A stretch of DNA of 64,000 nt from Lachnospiraceae bacterium AC2029 (GCA_000703065.1 JNLK01000001.1:496001-560000); one strand, 5' to 3'; shown: positions 51,794 through 60,785, numbered from the stretch's first letter. Translations and numbers: made by a program. Notes: a model not told the origin generated them from the sequence alone.

Positions 51794-52366
51794 TTATTTC
51801 TTTGTCACCATATTGGGATACAGCCTCTGCACCAGAAGCAATCTTTCTTCCTGGGCATGTTCTTTAAAATATGAGGCAAGGATCCGTTCCACCTTCTTCT
51901 CTGCCTCTTCTGAATCCATACCACGAAAGTATTTACTACATGCATCCGGCTGAATGCTGATCTTAACCTCCGGTTGCGGAGCATAATCCACCTTACACTC
52001 TGCCACAATCTTCCTTACAAGTTCCTCTGACAGTCTGCCTTTCATCCTCTTCAGCTTATTTGCCGCGGACCGCCACAGCGGAACGTTCATAGATACTAGT
52101 GCTTTATAAACCATCTCCTGCTCATATGGGCTTAAATATGACAGGGCAACCCCTGAAAGGATCGGCAGGTTTCCCATGTCGATCAATTCTCCCAGCGCAG
52201 GAATTAAATAAATCAGCCTCCTGTAACGAGCTGCGGTTCTGAGTGATATGCCGTACTCCTCCTCAAGTAATTTCTGATTTCGGGTGCAGAACATTCGGTC
52301 AATAAACACTGCTTTCTGTGTCATTGGCATCTGATATACCATTTGAACTGATGGGTTATTTGACAC
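51794..52366 (-). CDS. ParB-like HTH protein without nuclease domain
   Basis: A 190-residue protein corresponding to the helix-turn-helix middle part of ParB/KorB proteins (LLEEEYGISLRTAARYRRLI, LGELIDMGNLPILSGVALSY, LSPYEQEMVYKALV). The N-terminal CTP-binding ParB domain with its GHRR box is absent. Start is GTG at 52366 with GAGGTGA eight bases upstream. It is the last gene before the truncated sugar transferase. A DNA-binding role in control or end recognition is inferred. Confidence 0.65.
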   Translation of the reverse strand: MSNNPSVQMVYQMPMTQKAVFIDRMFCTRNQKLLEEEYGISLRTAARYRRLIYLIPALGELIDMGNLPILSGVALSYLSPYEQEMVYKALVSMNVPLWRSAANKLKRMKGRLSEELVRKIVAECKVDYAPQPEVKISIQPDACSKYFRGMDSEEAEKKVERILASYFKEHAQEERLLLVQRLYPNMVTKK

Positions 52367-52408
52367 GTCTGATCACCTCATTTCTATGCATTTTTCAGGG
52401 AATAAAAA

Positions 52409-52455
52409 AAACAAGACTGAGAAGCCAAGCTTTATGCGGCTTTCCTATCTTGTTT
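52409..52455 (-). terminator. terminator at the truncated sugar transferase end
   Basis: Outer arms 52409-52416 and 52448-52455, inner arms near 52420-52426 and 52438-52444, followed on the minus strand by a run of eight T. The stop codon of the truncated gene lies inside the loop, so the broken gene runs straight into it. Confidence 0.8.
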
Positions 52456-53697
52456 GATTATACCAGCGGGGTCGATAGACGTCTTACGTAAAAAGTTTCC
52501 TATCCCTTTGGGCTTACCGTTTTTATCCTTTTTCTCACTTCCGATGATTCGTGGATCATCATCCATCTTGAACATTAAGCCTTGCATCTTATTCTGAGCC
52601 ATGAGGGCAGCTTTACGCTCTTCAGCATCCTGGTACATGGTCCGAAACTTATAAATTTTGAATGGTTTTCCGTTTCGTCCGATACGTATCTGCGTGAAGA
52701 AGATCGGTCCTGGATCCTTGAAGTATATCATCGGGCCAATAAAAATAGTTAGTAAAAGCGTAAAGATACAACCAACAAATCCACCAAGAATATCAATAAT
52801 CCGTTTTAATACTAGCCAACCGGTAGAGATAAACTTAGTGCTACTGGTAAGTACCTTGTAGCCTCCCAGCTTTTGGATATCGATTGCCGGCCAACGATCA
52901 TCATCCAAAGCTGTAATATTATAGTACATGGTGATTCCCATTTTGATCAGTCCATCCATCAATTCCTGAGGGAATACCTGATCTGCCGGTTGAAGAATGA
53001 AGACGCCCTCCACCCATTCATGACTGATCCATGTCAGGGCATCCTTCGACAGGGGCATAACCGGACACTCACGGTCTATACCACGGAAAGTATACTTTTC
53101 ATCTTCAGGAAGCCGCCCTGTCTTACCTGTCTTCCCAAGTTCCTTGCGCGCATCAAATCCATCCATAAGCACTACTGCTTTTATGTGGATATTCTTCGTC
53201 ACGCTTTTATTTAACTTTTGCACTGCTTCTTCCACATATCTGCGTGAAGTTACAAGGACCAACTGTCTCTGGTTTTTCTCTCTTCTTAAAGAGCGAAGGA
53301 TTCGTACCTTATTCAGCTGTTTTGCTACAAAATCAAGGATGATAAAGCTCGCAAGGGTGAGAAAGACCTGCAATCTCGAGTAATCCGAAGACTTCTTCAC
53401 TGAAAAAAGAAATATCAGCGATATTGCCAATATTTCGACGGAATACACGATAATTGAAATCAACTCATTAATCGCGCTTCTTCCCAGAATGCTACGATAA
53501 TGTGACGAAAAAAGAATGACCAGGAGCTGTCCTGCGGACATGAGGATCGCCAGTTCCTGAAAAGCCTCGCTTTCATAGGGATTAGCAATTCCATGAATCA
53601 GTAAATAGGCGATAACATAGCAAAGCTGCAGAAGGATAATATCTATGATGATGAAGTCACCATGCTTCATCCAGCCTTTTGTGTGTTTACGGTTCAT
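52432..53697 (-). pseudogene. 3'-truncated sugar-1-phosphate transferase, second copy
   Basis: The first ~405 residues are about 95% identical by eye to the complete gene at 3174-4688, with the best match over the first 300 bases. Similarity stops after LRKTSID (LRKSSLD in the full copy); the frame continues with twelve unrelated residues ending RKAA. The lost part includes EFPQFLNVL, the SLVGWRP block and KPGITGMWQVSGR, so the enzyme is almost surely inactive. Membrane helices and central region remain. It keeps its own promoter. The cut probably marks an insertion, deletion or recombination joint of the neighbouring element. Confidence 0.85.
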
Positions 53698-53947
53698 CTT
53701 TCATCCCTTAACCTACAAAGATTCTACGGCCCCAAACGGCATTGAAGTTTACTTAATGTGCTGCCTGCAATTCTCCATCCGATTCATAGTCTATTTACTA
53801 CGAAGAAAAGCTTCGTATGCCTTGCCCAAAATGTAGTAAAAAACTGCAAAAAGGCCAATGATTGCGAAGCTTCTCCTTCAGGTCGTCTGCAACTGTATCA
53901 GATCTAGTCTATAGCCCCAGAAACAGTCCATTTTGTCGTGTTTTCAG

Positions 53948-53976
53948 ATTGTATCATAATATGAACGATAAAACAA
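53948..53976 (-). promoter_or_regulatory. promoter of the truncated sugar transferase
   Basis: TTGTTT (53976-53971) and TACAAT (53953-53948), 17 bases apart, about 250 bases before the start. Same layout as the promoter of the intact copy, although the leaders in between differ. No gene seen in 53698-54111. Confidence 0.6.
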
Positions 53977-54111
53977 GGGAATGGCGTGAACCGCTCACCA
54001 TTTTTGACATAATATACAACTTAATTTTATTACACTCCATTTCATGGTCATAATGTCCAAAGAGCGTACAAGGTGAAGGGAGGCGAAGGAATCCCTCCGC
54101 CTCATCTTATA

Positions 54112-55791
54112 TTATTCTGAACATTCCATCTTCTCTCCGCTGAAGTACACCTCCTCCGGGAAGTTGTTACTGAAGCCCTCTTTCTCGGCGGTGAGGAGAT
54201 CCTTGTCGAATACCAGGAAGTCCGCGTCCTTACCCACCTCGATGGATCCCTTGGAGGATTCGATCCCCAGCTGCTTTGCTCCGTTGATGGTATATCCCAG
54301 TATCATTTCCTCTATGCTCATCCGCTCACTTAAAGGCGGATTCGCTGCGACTGTCCGATTGTACTCGGCTTCCCGGGTCTTTTCCGTGATCTGGCGTGTC
54401 ATACCAACCTCCATGCCGAGATAGGGATTCCATTCCGTAAAATAGCCGTAGAAGACTTCATCACTGGACCAGGTAACGACAGCACCGGTATCCCAAATGG
54501 TTTTACAGCGATACATATTGGCTGCGCGTTTATCACCGAGAAGCACACGCCAGGTCTCGTACGGATTCCCGCCCATATTTCCACAGTGCCACCAGGGTGA
54601 ATAATTGGCGTATACCCCAAGCTTTGCGAAACGTCCCAGATCCGCGTCGTCCTGAAGCTCCAGATGCGCACAGGTAACCTTCACACGATAACGGTCCCCC
54701 AGCTCCTTCTTTACAAGCTCCACAGCATCCAGCACATTGCGTGACGCCTTCTCTCCGACCGTATGCAGGTGAAAGTCCATCCCCTCCTCATTCAGGATTC
54801 TCAGGATATCCGCTAACTGTTCCACACTGAGAGCCGCCACCCCTGTCACGCCGGTATCTGCATAAGGCGTTACCAGCGCGGCTGTTTCGATCTTCAGTGT
54901 TCCGTCCATAAAGATCTTTAACGTATGGACCTTCAGGTGCTCCGTGTTATATTCTCTGTTGAAACGTCTCAGCTCCTCAGCAAAATTATCCAGCTTCTTC
55001 GGATCTGTGATGCAATAGCAGCCGTCGATATAGATTGGCAGCTTCCCCTGTCTGTCCATCTCACAGAGCCGTGCATAAACCCGCTCATGGATCTCATTAT
55101 GCTCCGGGAAACCGGAATCAAAGACCGCACACACTCCTGCCTCCTTGGAGAACTCGATCCAGCGTGTAACCGCTTCTTCGATCATCTCATCCGTCAGCTC
55201 ATCCTTCAGGTGGTCAAAGAGGAAGCGCATTTGCAGGGACTCATATATATTTCCGGTCACATGCCCGTCCTTCCGTACAAAATAGCTGAGTCCGGGGACA
55301 ACATCCGGCGTCTCATCCGTAACTCCGTGCTTTGCCAGAAGCTTGGAATTTACCCAGATGCTATGGGATTCTCCTTCCATGATCAGAAGCTCGCTGTCGG
55401 GACAGATTGCATCGAGATCCTCCTTAACGATCTCCTCTCCCTTCAGTAATGCACGTTCCAAAATGAATCTGTATCGATCCTGGCCGGGATTTTCCTTTAT
55501 ATACTCCGCCATGAAGGCCAGGGCTTCCGCTTTGCCGTCACATTCTATACGTTCTCCCATATCTGTGTACTCAAAGCCCACACTCATGGTCACATGTACA
55601 TGGCTGTCTATGATACCGGGCATGACAAACCTTCCCCCAAGATCCGTAACCTCCCCCTCATAATCCACAAGGCCGGACTCATCACCCACATAGACGAATC
55701 TCCCATCCTTCACCGCAAAAGCGTCTGCCTGCAGGTTGTCAGTATTCGAGGTAAATACTTTTGCATTTTTATAGATCCGATCTGCTTTCAT
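54112..55791 (-). CDS. amidohydrolase, YtcJ/amidohydrolase 3 family
   Basis: A 559-residue metal-dependent hydrolase. The N-terminal beta-domain (IYKNAKVFTSNTDN) leads to the metal motif VMPGIIDSHVHVTMSVGFEY. Other family marks are IYESLQMRF, LKIFMDGTLKIETAALVTPY, DFHLHTVGEKASRNVLDAVE and TWSSDEVFYGYF; the C-terminus has GSIEVGKDADFLVFDKDLL. Start at 55791 after AAAGGAG. Substrate cannot be deduced. It is a stand-alone chromosomal gene between the truncated transferase and the tRNA. Confidence 0.88.
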   Translation of the reverse strand: MKADRIYKNAKVFTSNTDNLQADAFAVKDGRFVYVGDESGLVDYEGEVTDLGGRFVMPGIIDSHVHVTMSVGFEYTDMGERIECDGKAEALAFMAEYIKENPGQDRYRFILERALLKGEEIVKEDLDAICPDSELLIMEGESHSIWVNSKLLAKHGVTDETPDVVPGLSYFVRKDGHVTGNIYESLQMRFLFDHLKDELTDEMIEEAVTRWIEFSKEAGVCAVFDSGFPEHNEIHERVYARLCEMDRQGKLPIYIDGCYCITDPKKLDNFAEELRRFNREYNTEHLKVHTLKIFMDGTLKIETAALVTPYADTGVTGVAALSVEQLADILRILNEEGMDFHLHTVGEKASRNVLDAVELVKKELGDRYRVKVTCAHLELQDDADLGRFAKLGVYANYSPWWHCGNMGGNPYETWRVLLGDKRAANMYRCKTIWDTGAVVTWSSDEVFYGYFTEWNPYLGMEVGMTRQITEKTREAEYNRTVAANPPLSERMSIEEMILGYTINGAKQLGIESSKGSIEVGKDADFLVFDKDLLTAEKEGFSNNFPEEVYFSGEKMECSE

Positions 55792-55971
55792 ATTTGTCTC
55801 CTTTCCTGCCATTACGGAATACATGTATCCTTCTCCGGCTCTTCAAACTTCTCACTAAAAGAGTATCCTTGACCATTGTACCATACTATCAGGATCCATG
55901 ACTATTTTTTTCAGCCGCTATCGGAGGAAATACCGACATTTTTCACCCGAAAGAGGCATTTATGACAGCAC

Positions 55972-56006
55972 AAAAAACGGGAACCCTTATTTTACAAGGA
56001 TTCCCG
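55972..56006 (-). terminator. terminator behind tRNA-Arg
   Basis: Arms 55978-55988 and 55996-56006 with one wobble, followed on the minus strand by six T, 15 bases after the tRNA 3' end. Confidence 0.8.
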
Positions 56007-56020
56007 GTCTTAATGATAAG

Positions 56021-56094
56021 TGCGTGCTAGAGGATTCGAACCCCCGACCTTTTGGTCCGTAGCCAAACGCTCTATCCAGCTGAGCTAAGCACGC
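56021..56094 (-). tRNA. tRNA-Arg(ACG)
   Basis: A 74-nt cloverleaf on the minus strand: acceptor GCGTGCT/AGCACGC, D-arm with AGCTCAGCTGGATAGAGC, anticodon loop CTACGGA in a TTTGG/CCAAA stem, T-arm GGGTTCGAATCC. The anticodon ACG (read as ICG) decodes CGN arginine codons. CCA is not encoded. tRNA-Arg genes are frequent integration sites; an integrase gene lies 1.5 kb away, on the 5' side. Confidence 0.95.
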
Positions 56095-56202
56095 GGATAT
56101 GTAGTGTTGCTTTCGCAACGCATGTTATTATATATCAAATAGCTTACGCTGTCAAGAAAAAGCTGAGCGAATTCCAGTTTGTATACGTATGTACCGGCAT
56201 AT

Positions 56203-57558
56203 TTACTCTCCTTTCCGGAACGAAAACTGCTGGAACACGGGAATAGCCCCATATCTTCCCTCCAAGTAAGCCTTGCTCAATTTCTTGTCATATCTTTCTT
56301 TGAACCGATCCAGAGAATATATCTTGCTTGCATTGTCAATATCCCGTTCAACAAACCATATCTCATCTCTCCGGAAAAGACTCTGATCCATGATCGTATC
56401 TTCATGTGTTGTAAAAACCATTTGCATTTTGATGCCATCATGTATTTCCGTAAAAAGTTTTAAGAAATGCTCTGTGAGTTTCGGATGAAGACTCCGCTCA
56501 AGTTCGTCCACAACAAATACTGTATCCGGTCTTTCTGTAAGAAGCATATCGATCAAATCAAACAGGCGCTTTGTCCCGTCAGATTCTTCTACAAAAGTAA
56601 AATCAAAAACCGACTTGCCATGTTTTAGAACCAATGTAGTAATCTCCGGCTCAGAATTGCCCTGAATCCGGATATTGAAGAATCCCCCTTCAACTCTCCA
56701 TGTCATCTGAATCCCCGGCAGATTTGTCATCTGCATCTGAGATTTTAATGTTGTAAAGATTCCCTGGAGGACTTCGGCAGGGATCATCTTACTCATTTCC
56801 TCGATAGTGATTTTTTTTGTCTTAATATCTGTCACGCCTGTGTCAAATGTCTGTATTAACCTACTAATGCTTTCCAAGGACTCATCATGATAATATGCTT
56901 CCGTATTTGAAATCCCCATATTCGGATTGATAACAATGATATGATTCATGATCCATCCGAATGCCTCCGGAAAGAATTGCAGCTTTGAGTTTTCTGCGTA
57001 CTTTTTTCCTCTGTTCATTTCTGTCAGAAACAACTTAGATTCCTGCCCGACAAAATCTTCAGAATACACAGTAAACCTGCTCTTCTCTGCCGACGAAAGC
57101 TTTACATCCGCGCCAAGGCTCGGAGCACTGTTTCCTTCCCGGATGAACAATTGATGCGCCCCGCCATCCTGCAGTAATTCATATAGCCATTCCTCAGTAA
57201 TCCTTCTCTCACTAAGGACTACAGAGAAACCATAGGCAAAAAACGTATTACCCACTGTAAACTGCAACTCAAATACACTCTCCCGAGTCTGGTTGCTTTT
57301 CTTATTTCTACAGAAATCATTCGCAGATCCAACCGGAATCCCCTCCATCAAGGCTTTCTTAATGAAAGAAAAAGCCATAACAAGATTCGACTTACCAGAT
57401 GCATTTGCACCATATACAACGGCATTTTTCAACAGCTGTGTCTGCTTTATCTTTATTCGGTGATTCTTATTTCCTTGCAGCTTGCTGGAAGAGATCATCG
57501 AGAGTTCTTCCTTCTGATCAAAGGATTTGTAATTCTCAACGGATAGCTTTATTAGCAT
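56203..57558 (-). CDS. AAA family ATPase (RloA/AAA15-like), solitary
   Basis: A 451-residue SMC-like ATPase. Walker A VVYGANASGKSNLVMAFSFI near residue 48, signature-like EESDGTKRLFDLIDML, Walker B VFVVDELERSLHP, then MQMVFTTHEDTIMD. It is the same broad family as the RloA protein at 49315-50490 but has no RloB partner; the tRNA gene follows directly. The start at 57558 after GGGGGGCGGG is preferred over 57618. A solitary defence ATPase is possible, but the family also has other roles. Confidence 0.8.
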   Translation of the reverse strand: MLIKLSVENYKSFDQKEELSMISSSKLQGNKNHRIKIKQTQLLKNAVVYGANASGKSNLVMAFSFIKKALMEGIPVGSANDFCRNKKSNQTRESVFELQFTVGNTFFAYGFSVVLSERRITEEWLYELLQDGGAHQLFIREGNSAPSLGADVKLSSAEKSRFTVYSEDFVGQESKLFLTEMNRGKKYAENSKLQFFPEAFGWIMNHIIVINPNMGISNTEAYYHDESLESISRLIQTFDTGVTDIKTKKITIEEMSKMIPAEVLQGIFTTLKSQMQMTNLPGIQMTWRVEGGFFNIRIQGNSEPEITTLVLKHGKSVFDFTFVEESDGTKRLFDLIDMLLTERPDTVFVVDELERSLHPKLTEHFLKLFTEIHDGIKMQMVFTTHEDTIMDQSLFRRDEIWFVERDIDNASKIYSLDRFKERYDKKLSKAYLEGRYGAIPVFQQFSFRKGE

Positions 57559-57628
57559 AATCCCGCCCCCCTTCATGTCTACCCTTATTTCCTCTTCAGA
57601 TCCATAAGAGTGATGCATCCATCACCCG

Positions 57629-58588
57629 CTACAAGGACGACAGGATATCAAAATCCTCATCACTCACATCCCGATGCTTGATATAGTCCATGGTCTGTGC
57701 CAGGGATGCATGTCCCGCGTACTGCTGGATCTTCTTGATGTTCATCTGCGCGTCGTTCAGCATAGTCACAAATGTCCTGCGCATATCATGCGGCGACTTC
57801 ACCACACTCATCCCTGCCATCCTGCAGTATCTGGCAAACCGGCCGTAGAAGCATCGGGGCGAGCAAAGCTCCACCTGTCCCTTCCTGATCCGCTGGAAGA
57901 TCAGTTCGTCCGGAGCAACCGGGATCCCTTTCTGCACATTATACTTTTTGATCAGGCTGAAGACCTCCAGACATTTCGGCGAGATCGGGATCAGTCTGTC
58001 TCCCTTCGGTGTCTTGCAGTGATTCAGCACCTCAAAGCCGGTATATCTCCCGTCAGGCGTGACACACGAGACCATTTCCCTCTGAATGTGGATCACGTAG
58101 AAATTCCTGATCTTCATGATATCGCCCCATTTCAGCGCACAGAGCTCTCCATCCCTGATCCCCAGATGCTTGATCACCAGGATCCCCAGCGGCAGAGCAC
58201 TCTGCTTCGCCTCTGCATCCTCCAGGGCGATTTCCGTGATCTTCTCCAGTTCTTCCAGTGAAAATACGGTATCGCAGTCCTTCACGATCTTCTTCGGAGC
58301 GAAACGGTCCTTGTTCGGACGGAAGGAATGGAAGGGATTCATCGGAAGGAGTCCCATTTGCATGGCATCAATGAAATACTGATTCATCGTGATCAGGATA
58401 TTCTTCCAATACTTATACTGCATATCCGGCTTGATGCTGAGACAATGCTCCAGGAAGGCATAGGCATCCTGCCCGTTCAGCTCCTGTAACGGCTTCTCGC
58501 TGATGGGCGCTGTCCGGATATAGGTTTCATACAGGTGCAGATCCTTCGCCCAGGTCCGCGGACTGACATTCACCTGCCTGCGGACCAT
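57629..58588 (-). CDS. tyrosine recombinase/integrase
   Basis: A 319-residue site-specific recombinase. The N-terminal SAM-like arm-binding part has SPRTWAKDLHLYETYIRTAP. The catalytic domain has Arg in KHLGIRDGELCALKWGDI, Lys in HCKTPKGDRLIPI, HDMRRTFVTML near residue 267, GHASLAQTMDYIKH with the second His and the Tyr. All six key residues are present. The ATG at 58588 has no ribosome site; a frame-matched ATT at 58618 (ITINSTFADFM) directly after AAGGAG would add the usual STFADF start. It follows the XRE gene by a few bases. It probably belongs to a small island, not to the large element. Confidence 0.87.
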   Translation of the reverse strand: MVRRQVNVSPRTWAKDLHLYETYIRTAPISEKPLQELNGQDAYAFLEHCLSIKPDMQYKYWKNILITMNQYFIDAMQMGLLPMNPFHSFRPNKDRFAPKKIVKDCDTVFSLEELEKITEIALEDAEAKQSALPLGILVIKHLGIRDGELCALKWGDIMKIRNFYVIHIQREMVSCVTPDGRYTGFEVLNHCKTPKGDRLIPISPKCLEVFSLIKKYNVQKGIPVAPDELIFQRIRKGQVELCSPRCFYGRFARYCRMAGMSVVKSPHDMRRTFVTMLNDAQMNIKKIQQYAGHASLAQTMDYIKHRDVSDEDFDILSSL

Positions 58589-58622
58589 GAAGTCCGCAAA
58601 TGTGCTGTTGATCGTAATCTCC

Positions 58623-59015
58623 TTACCGATCTTTTACCCCTCCATTCTGATCTTCTTTTCCGCTCTGCTCTGCAAACGAGGACAACGCTGCCATATATCC
58701 GGCCAGATGCGCTTTCTGTTTGCTGTCCATCTGGTTGTAGGTCTCGATCAGATATCCGATCTCCGATTCCCGATCCACCACATACCAGTCAAGCTTATTT
58801 CCACGTGTTCCCGTATTATCCGCTCCGGAAAGCAGCCATTCCGGTGTAACATTCAGCACCTGACAGATGATCATGATCTTCTCCGAAGTCGGATTTGTCT
58901 TTTTCTTCTTCCACTCGCTGATCGTACTCTGACCAATCCCCGTTTTCTCGGAGAATTCCTTCTGTGTCATGTTCAGCTCTTTCATCCTCTCAAACACACG
59001 ATTACTGATCGTCAT
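58623..59015 (-). CDS. XRE-family regulator next to integrase
   Basis: A 130-residue protein with a Cro/CI helix-turn-helix (MTQKEFSEKTGIGQSTISEW, KKKKTNPTSEKIMIICQVLN, TPEWLLSG) and a helical C-terminus. GGAGGACGGG precedes the ATG. It lies directly upstream of the integrase gene, in the position of an element regulator, and probably controls it. Confidence 0.85.
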   Translation of the reverse strand: MTISNRVFERMKELNMTQKEFSEKTGIGQSTISEWKKKKTNPTSEKIMIICQVLNVTPEWLLSGADNTGTRGNKLDWYVVDRESEIGYLIETYNQMDSKQKAHLAGYMAALSSFAEQSGKEDQNGGVKDR

Positions 59016-59147
59016 TTACCCGTCCTCCTCTTCCCATGCCATGCCATTCTGTGAATCTATTCATATATACGAATTATAGGGGATGATCCCAATCCTGTCA
59101 ACCTCCTGTTTCATCGGTCATTGGCATCCCCGGTATCAGTGAAATGG

Positions 59148-59176
59148 TTGAAAGGATATAATGACTATGCTAAAAT
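59148..59176 (+). promoter_or_regulatory. promoter of the DUF4143 ATPase gene
   Basis: TTGAAA (59148-59153) and TAAAAT (59171-59176) with 17 bases between, about 80 bases before the ATG at 59256. Confidence 0.6.
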
Positions 59177-59255
59177 ATGCATAGGTGCAGATTTTAGCTA
59201 TTTATTTTATGCACGTTTGCATATTTTCAGTACATTTTGTATGAAAGGAGATCTT

Positions 59256-60566
59256 ATGCTGAAGAGATCCGTAACCGATCAATTAGAACAGTGGAAAGCC
59301 CGTCCGGATCACAAATGTCTAATGGTTCGCGGTGCAAGGCAGATTGGCAAAACATATGCCATAGAGCACTTCGGGAAACAGTCCTACGCCTCCTGCATCA
59401 CGATCAATTTTCTGAAGAATCCCTCACTGAAGAAGATTTTTGCCGAAGATTTGGATCCAAAACACCTTCTGATGAATATCTCCCTCTATCTCCCTAAGGA
59501 GAAGATGATCCGCGGTGATACTCTGCTCTTCCTTGACGAGATTCAGGAGTGTCCGGAGGCCATCACTTCTTTGAAATTCTGGAATGAAGAGCCGGATTTT
59601 GATGTCATAGCATCCGGTTCCATGCTTGGAATTGACTATAAAAGGCCGAAATCCTTCCCCGTCGGCGCCTTGGAATACATCGATATGCATTCTCTCTCCT
59701 TCGAAGAATTCCTTTGGGCATTTCAGGTAAACGGCGATATCCTTGAACTTCTGAAAAATGCATTTCATACCAAAACCGCAGTCCCCTTTGCGATTCACGA
59801 CCGCATGATGCAGCTTCTTCAACTATATACCGTACTGGGCGGTATGCCTGAGGTTCTTACGAAATTCCTGGAAAGCGACAATCTTCAGGTTGCCGATGAA
59901 AAGCAGCGTGCTATCCTGCAGGATTATCGTTACGACATTGCACACTATGCAAATGCCGACATCAAAATCAAAGCCGAAAAATGCTACTTCTCCCTCCCGG
60001 AGCAATTATCCAAGGAAAACCACAAGTTCCAGTATTCATCGGTGGAGAAAGGTGGAACTTCCCGAAAATACGGTTCCAGCCTGGATTGGCTTGAGGGAGC
60101 TTACATGATCACCCGAATTCCGAATCTGAACAGTTATGACCTCCCACTCCGCTCTTCAAAAAACGCACAGTCCTTCCGCGTATACGCAACCGATGTAGGG
60201 TTGTTTTTAGCCATGTATGATACCTCTGTCAAAGAGCGGATCCTGTATCCGGAGAAAACCGATCAGGCTCACTTCAAAAAAGGAGGGCTCTATGAGGCTC
60301 TTGTTGCAGATCTTCTGATAAAGAACGGTCACAAGGAACTCTTCTTCCGAAAAGATGAAGCATCCACTTTCGAGATTGAATTCCTGATGGAGGGGGCAGA
60401 TGGCGCCATCCCGATTGAAGTCAAATCAACCAACAGTCGATCCAAATCCCTGGATCATCTGCTGGAACGTCCGGAAATCCCCTATGGTTACAAACTAATT
60501 GACGGAAATGTGGGACAAATGGGCAAGAAGATCACACTCCCCCTATATATGGGAATGTTCCTATAA
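59256..60566 (+). CDS. AAA ATPase with DUF4143 domain
   Basis: A 436-residue protein. The N-terminal AAA part has LMVRGARQIGKTYAIEHFGK (P-loop) and TLLFLDEIQECPEAITSLKF (Walker B), with ASGSMLGI as sensor. The C-terminal DUF4143 part has a PD-(D/E)XK-like core (EIEFLMEGADGAIPIEVKST) as in related ATPases. Such proteins are abundant in Bacteroidetes and Firmicutes and their role is unknown. The start follows GAAAGGAG; a longer frame upstream lacks one. A good terminator closes it. Confidence 0.88.
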   Translation: MLKRSVTDQLEQWKARPDHKCLMVRGARQIGKTYAIEHFGKQSYASCITINFLKNPSLKKIFAEDLDPKHLLMNISLYLPKEKMIRGDTLLFLDEIQECPEAITSLKFWNEEPDFDVIASGSMLGIDYKRPKSFPVGALEYIDMHSLSFEEFLWAFQVNGDILELLKNAFHTKTAVPFAIHDRMMQLLQLYTVLGGMPEVLTKFLESDNLQVADEKQRAILQDYRYDIAHYANADIKIKAEKCYFSLPEQLSKENHKFQYSSVEKGGTSRKYGSSLDWLEGAYMITRIPNLNSYDLPLRSSKNAQSFRVYATDVGLFLAMYDTSVKERILYPEKTDQAHFKKGGLYEALVADLLIKNGHKELFFRKDEASTFEIEFLMEGADGAIPIEVKSTNSRSKSLDHLLERPEIPYGYKLIDGNVGQMGKKITLPLYMGMFL

Positions 60567-60583
60567 AATCCACCATAGCAAGC

Positions 60584-60617
60584 AAAAAGACTGTCGGCGA
60601 AAACCGACAGTCTTTTC
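60584..60617 (+). terminator. terminator after DUF4143 ATPase
   Basis: Twelve-base perfect arms (60586-60597, 60604-60615) around a CGAAAA loop, with T-run. It lies between two convergent genes and may work in both directions. The gap to 60785 holds nothing else. Confidence 0.85.
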
Positions 60618-60785
60618 GGCTTATCAGAACAGCAGCATGACCGCTCACACTCTTTTCTACCAAATCTGTCAAATCTACCAAAGAGCTGCAAATCTACCTT
60701 TTCTGCCTTTTTCTCCCTTTTCTACCATTGCAATCCAAATATCCCATCAACCCAGTCAGGTGATCCTGTCCCCAGTAATTCTAAC

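Larger units (their letters stand above)
5096..52366. mobile_element. conjugative element with phage-type replication module
   Basis: This stretch holds a near-complete Gram-positive type IV secretion and mobilisation set (VirB4, PrgI, VirB6-like, VirB2-like, VirD4, PcfB, relaxase, MobC), ArdC-like, SSB and ParB genes, a giant surface adhesin, a phage-like replication block and a LexA/CI-type repressor. The ends are approximate: the left end is set at the terminator after the cell-wall hydrolase, the right end after the ParB-like gene next to the truncated sugar transferase. No integrase or transposase lies inside. Flanks are host-like polysaccharide genes duplicated on both sides. No capsid, terminase or tail gene is present, so it is conjugative rather than a prophage. 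Confidence 0.85.

Noticed and set aside
5096-52366. Prophage
   Set aside because: The replication and repressor genes are phage-like, but no terminase, portal, capsid, tail, holin or integrase gene was found, while a conjugation system is present.
56021-56094. tRNA-Arg as attachment site of the large element
   Set aside because: No second copy of the tRNA 3' end was seen within the window, and host-like genes lie between the tRNA and the element.
57629-58588. Integrase of the large conjugative element
   Set aside because: It is separated from the element by the truncated transferase, an amidohydrolase and a tRNA gene, and has its own regulator. Assignment to a separate small island fits better.
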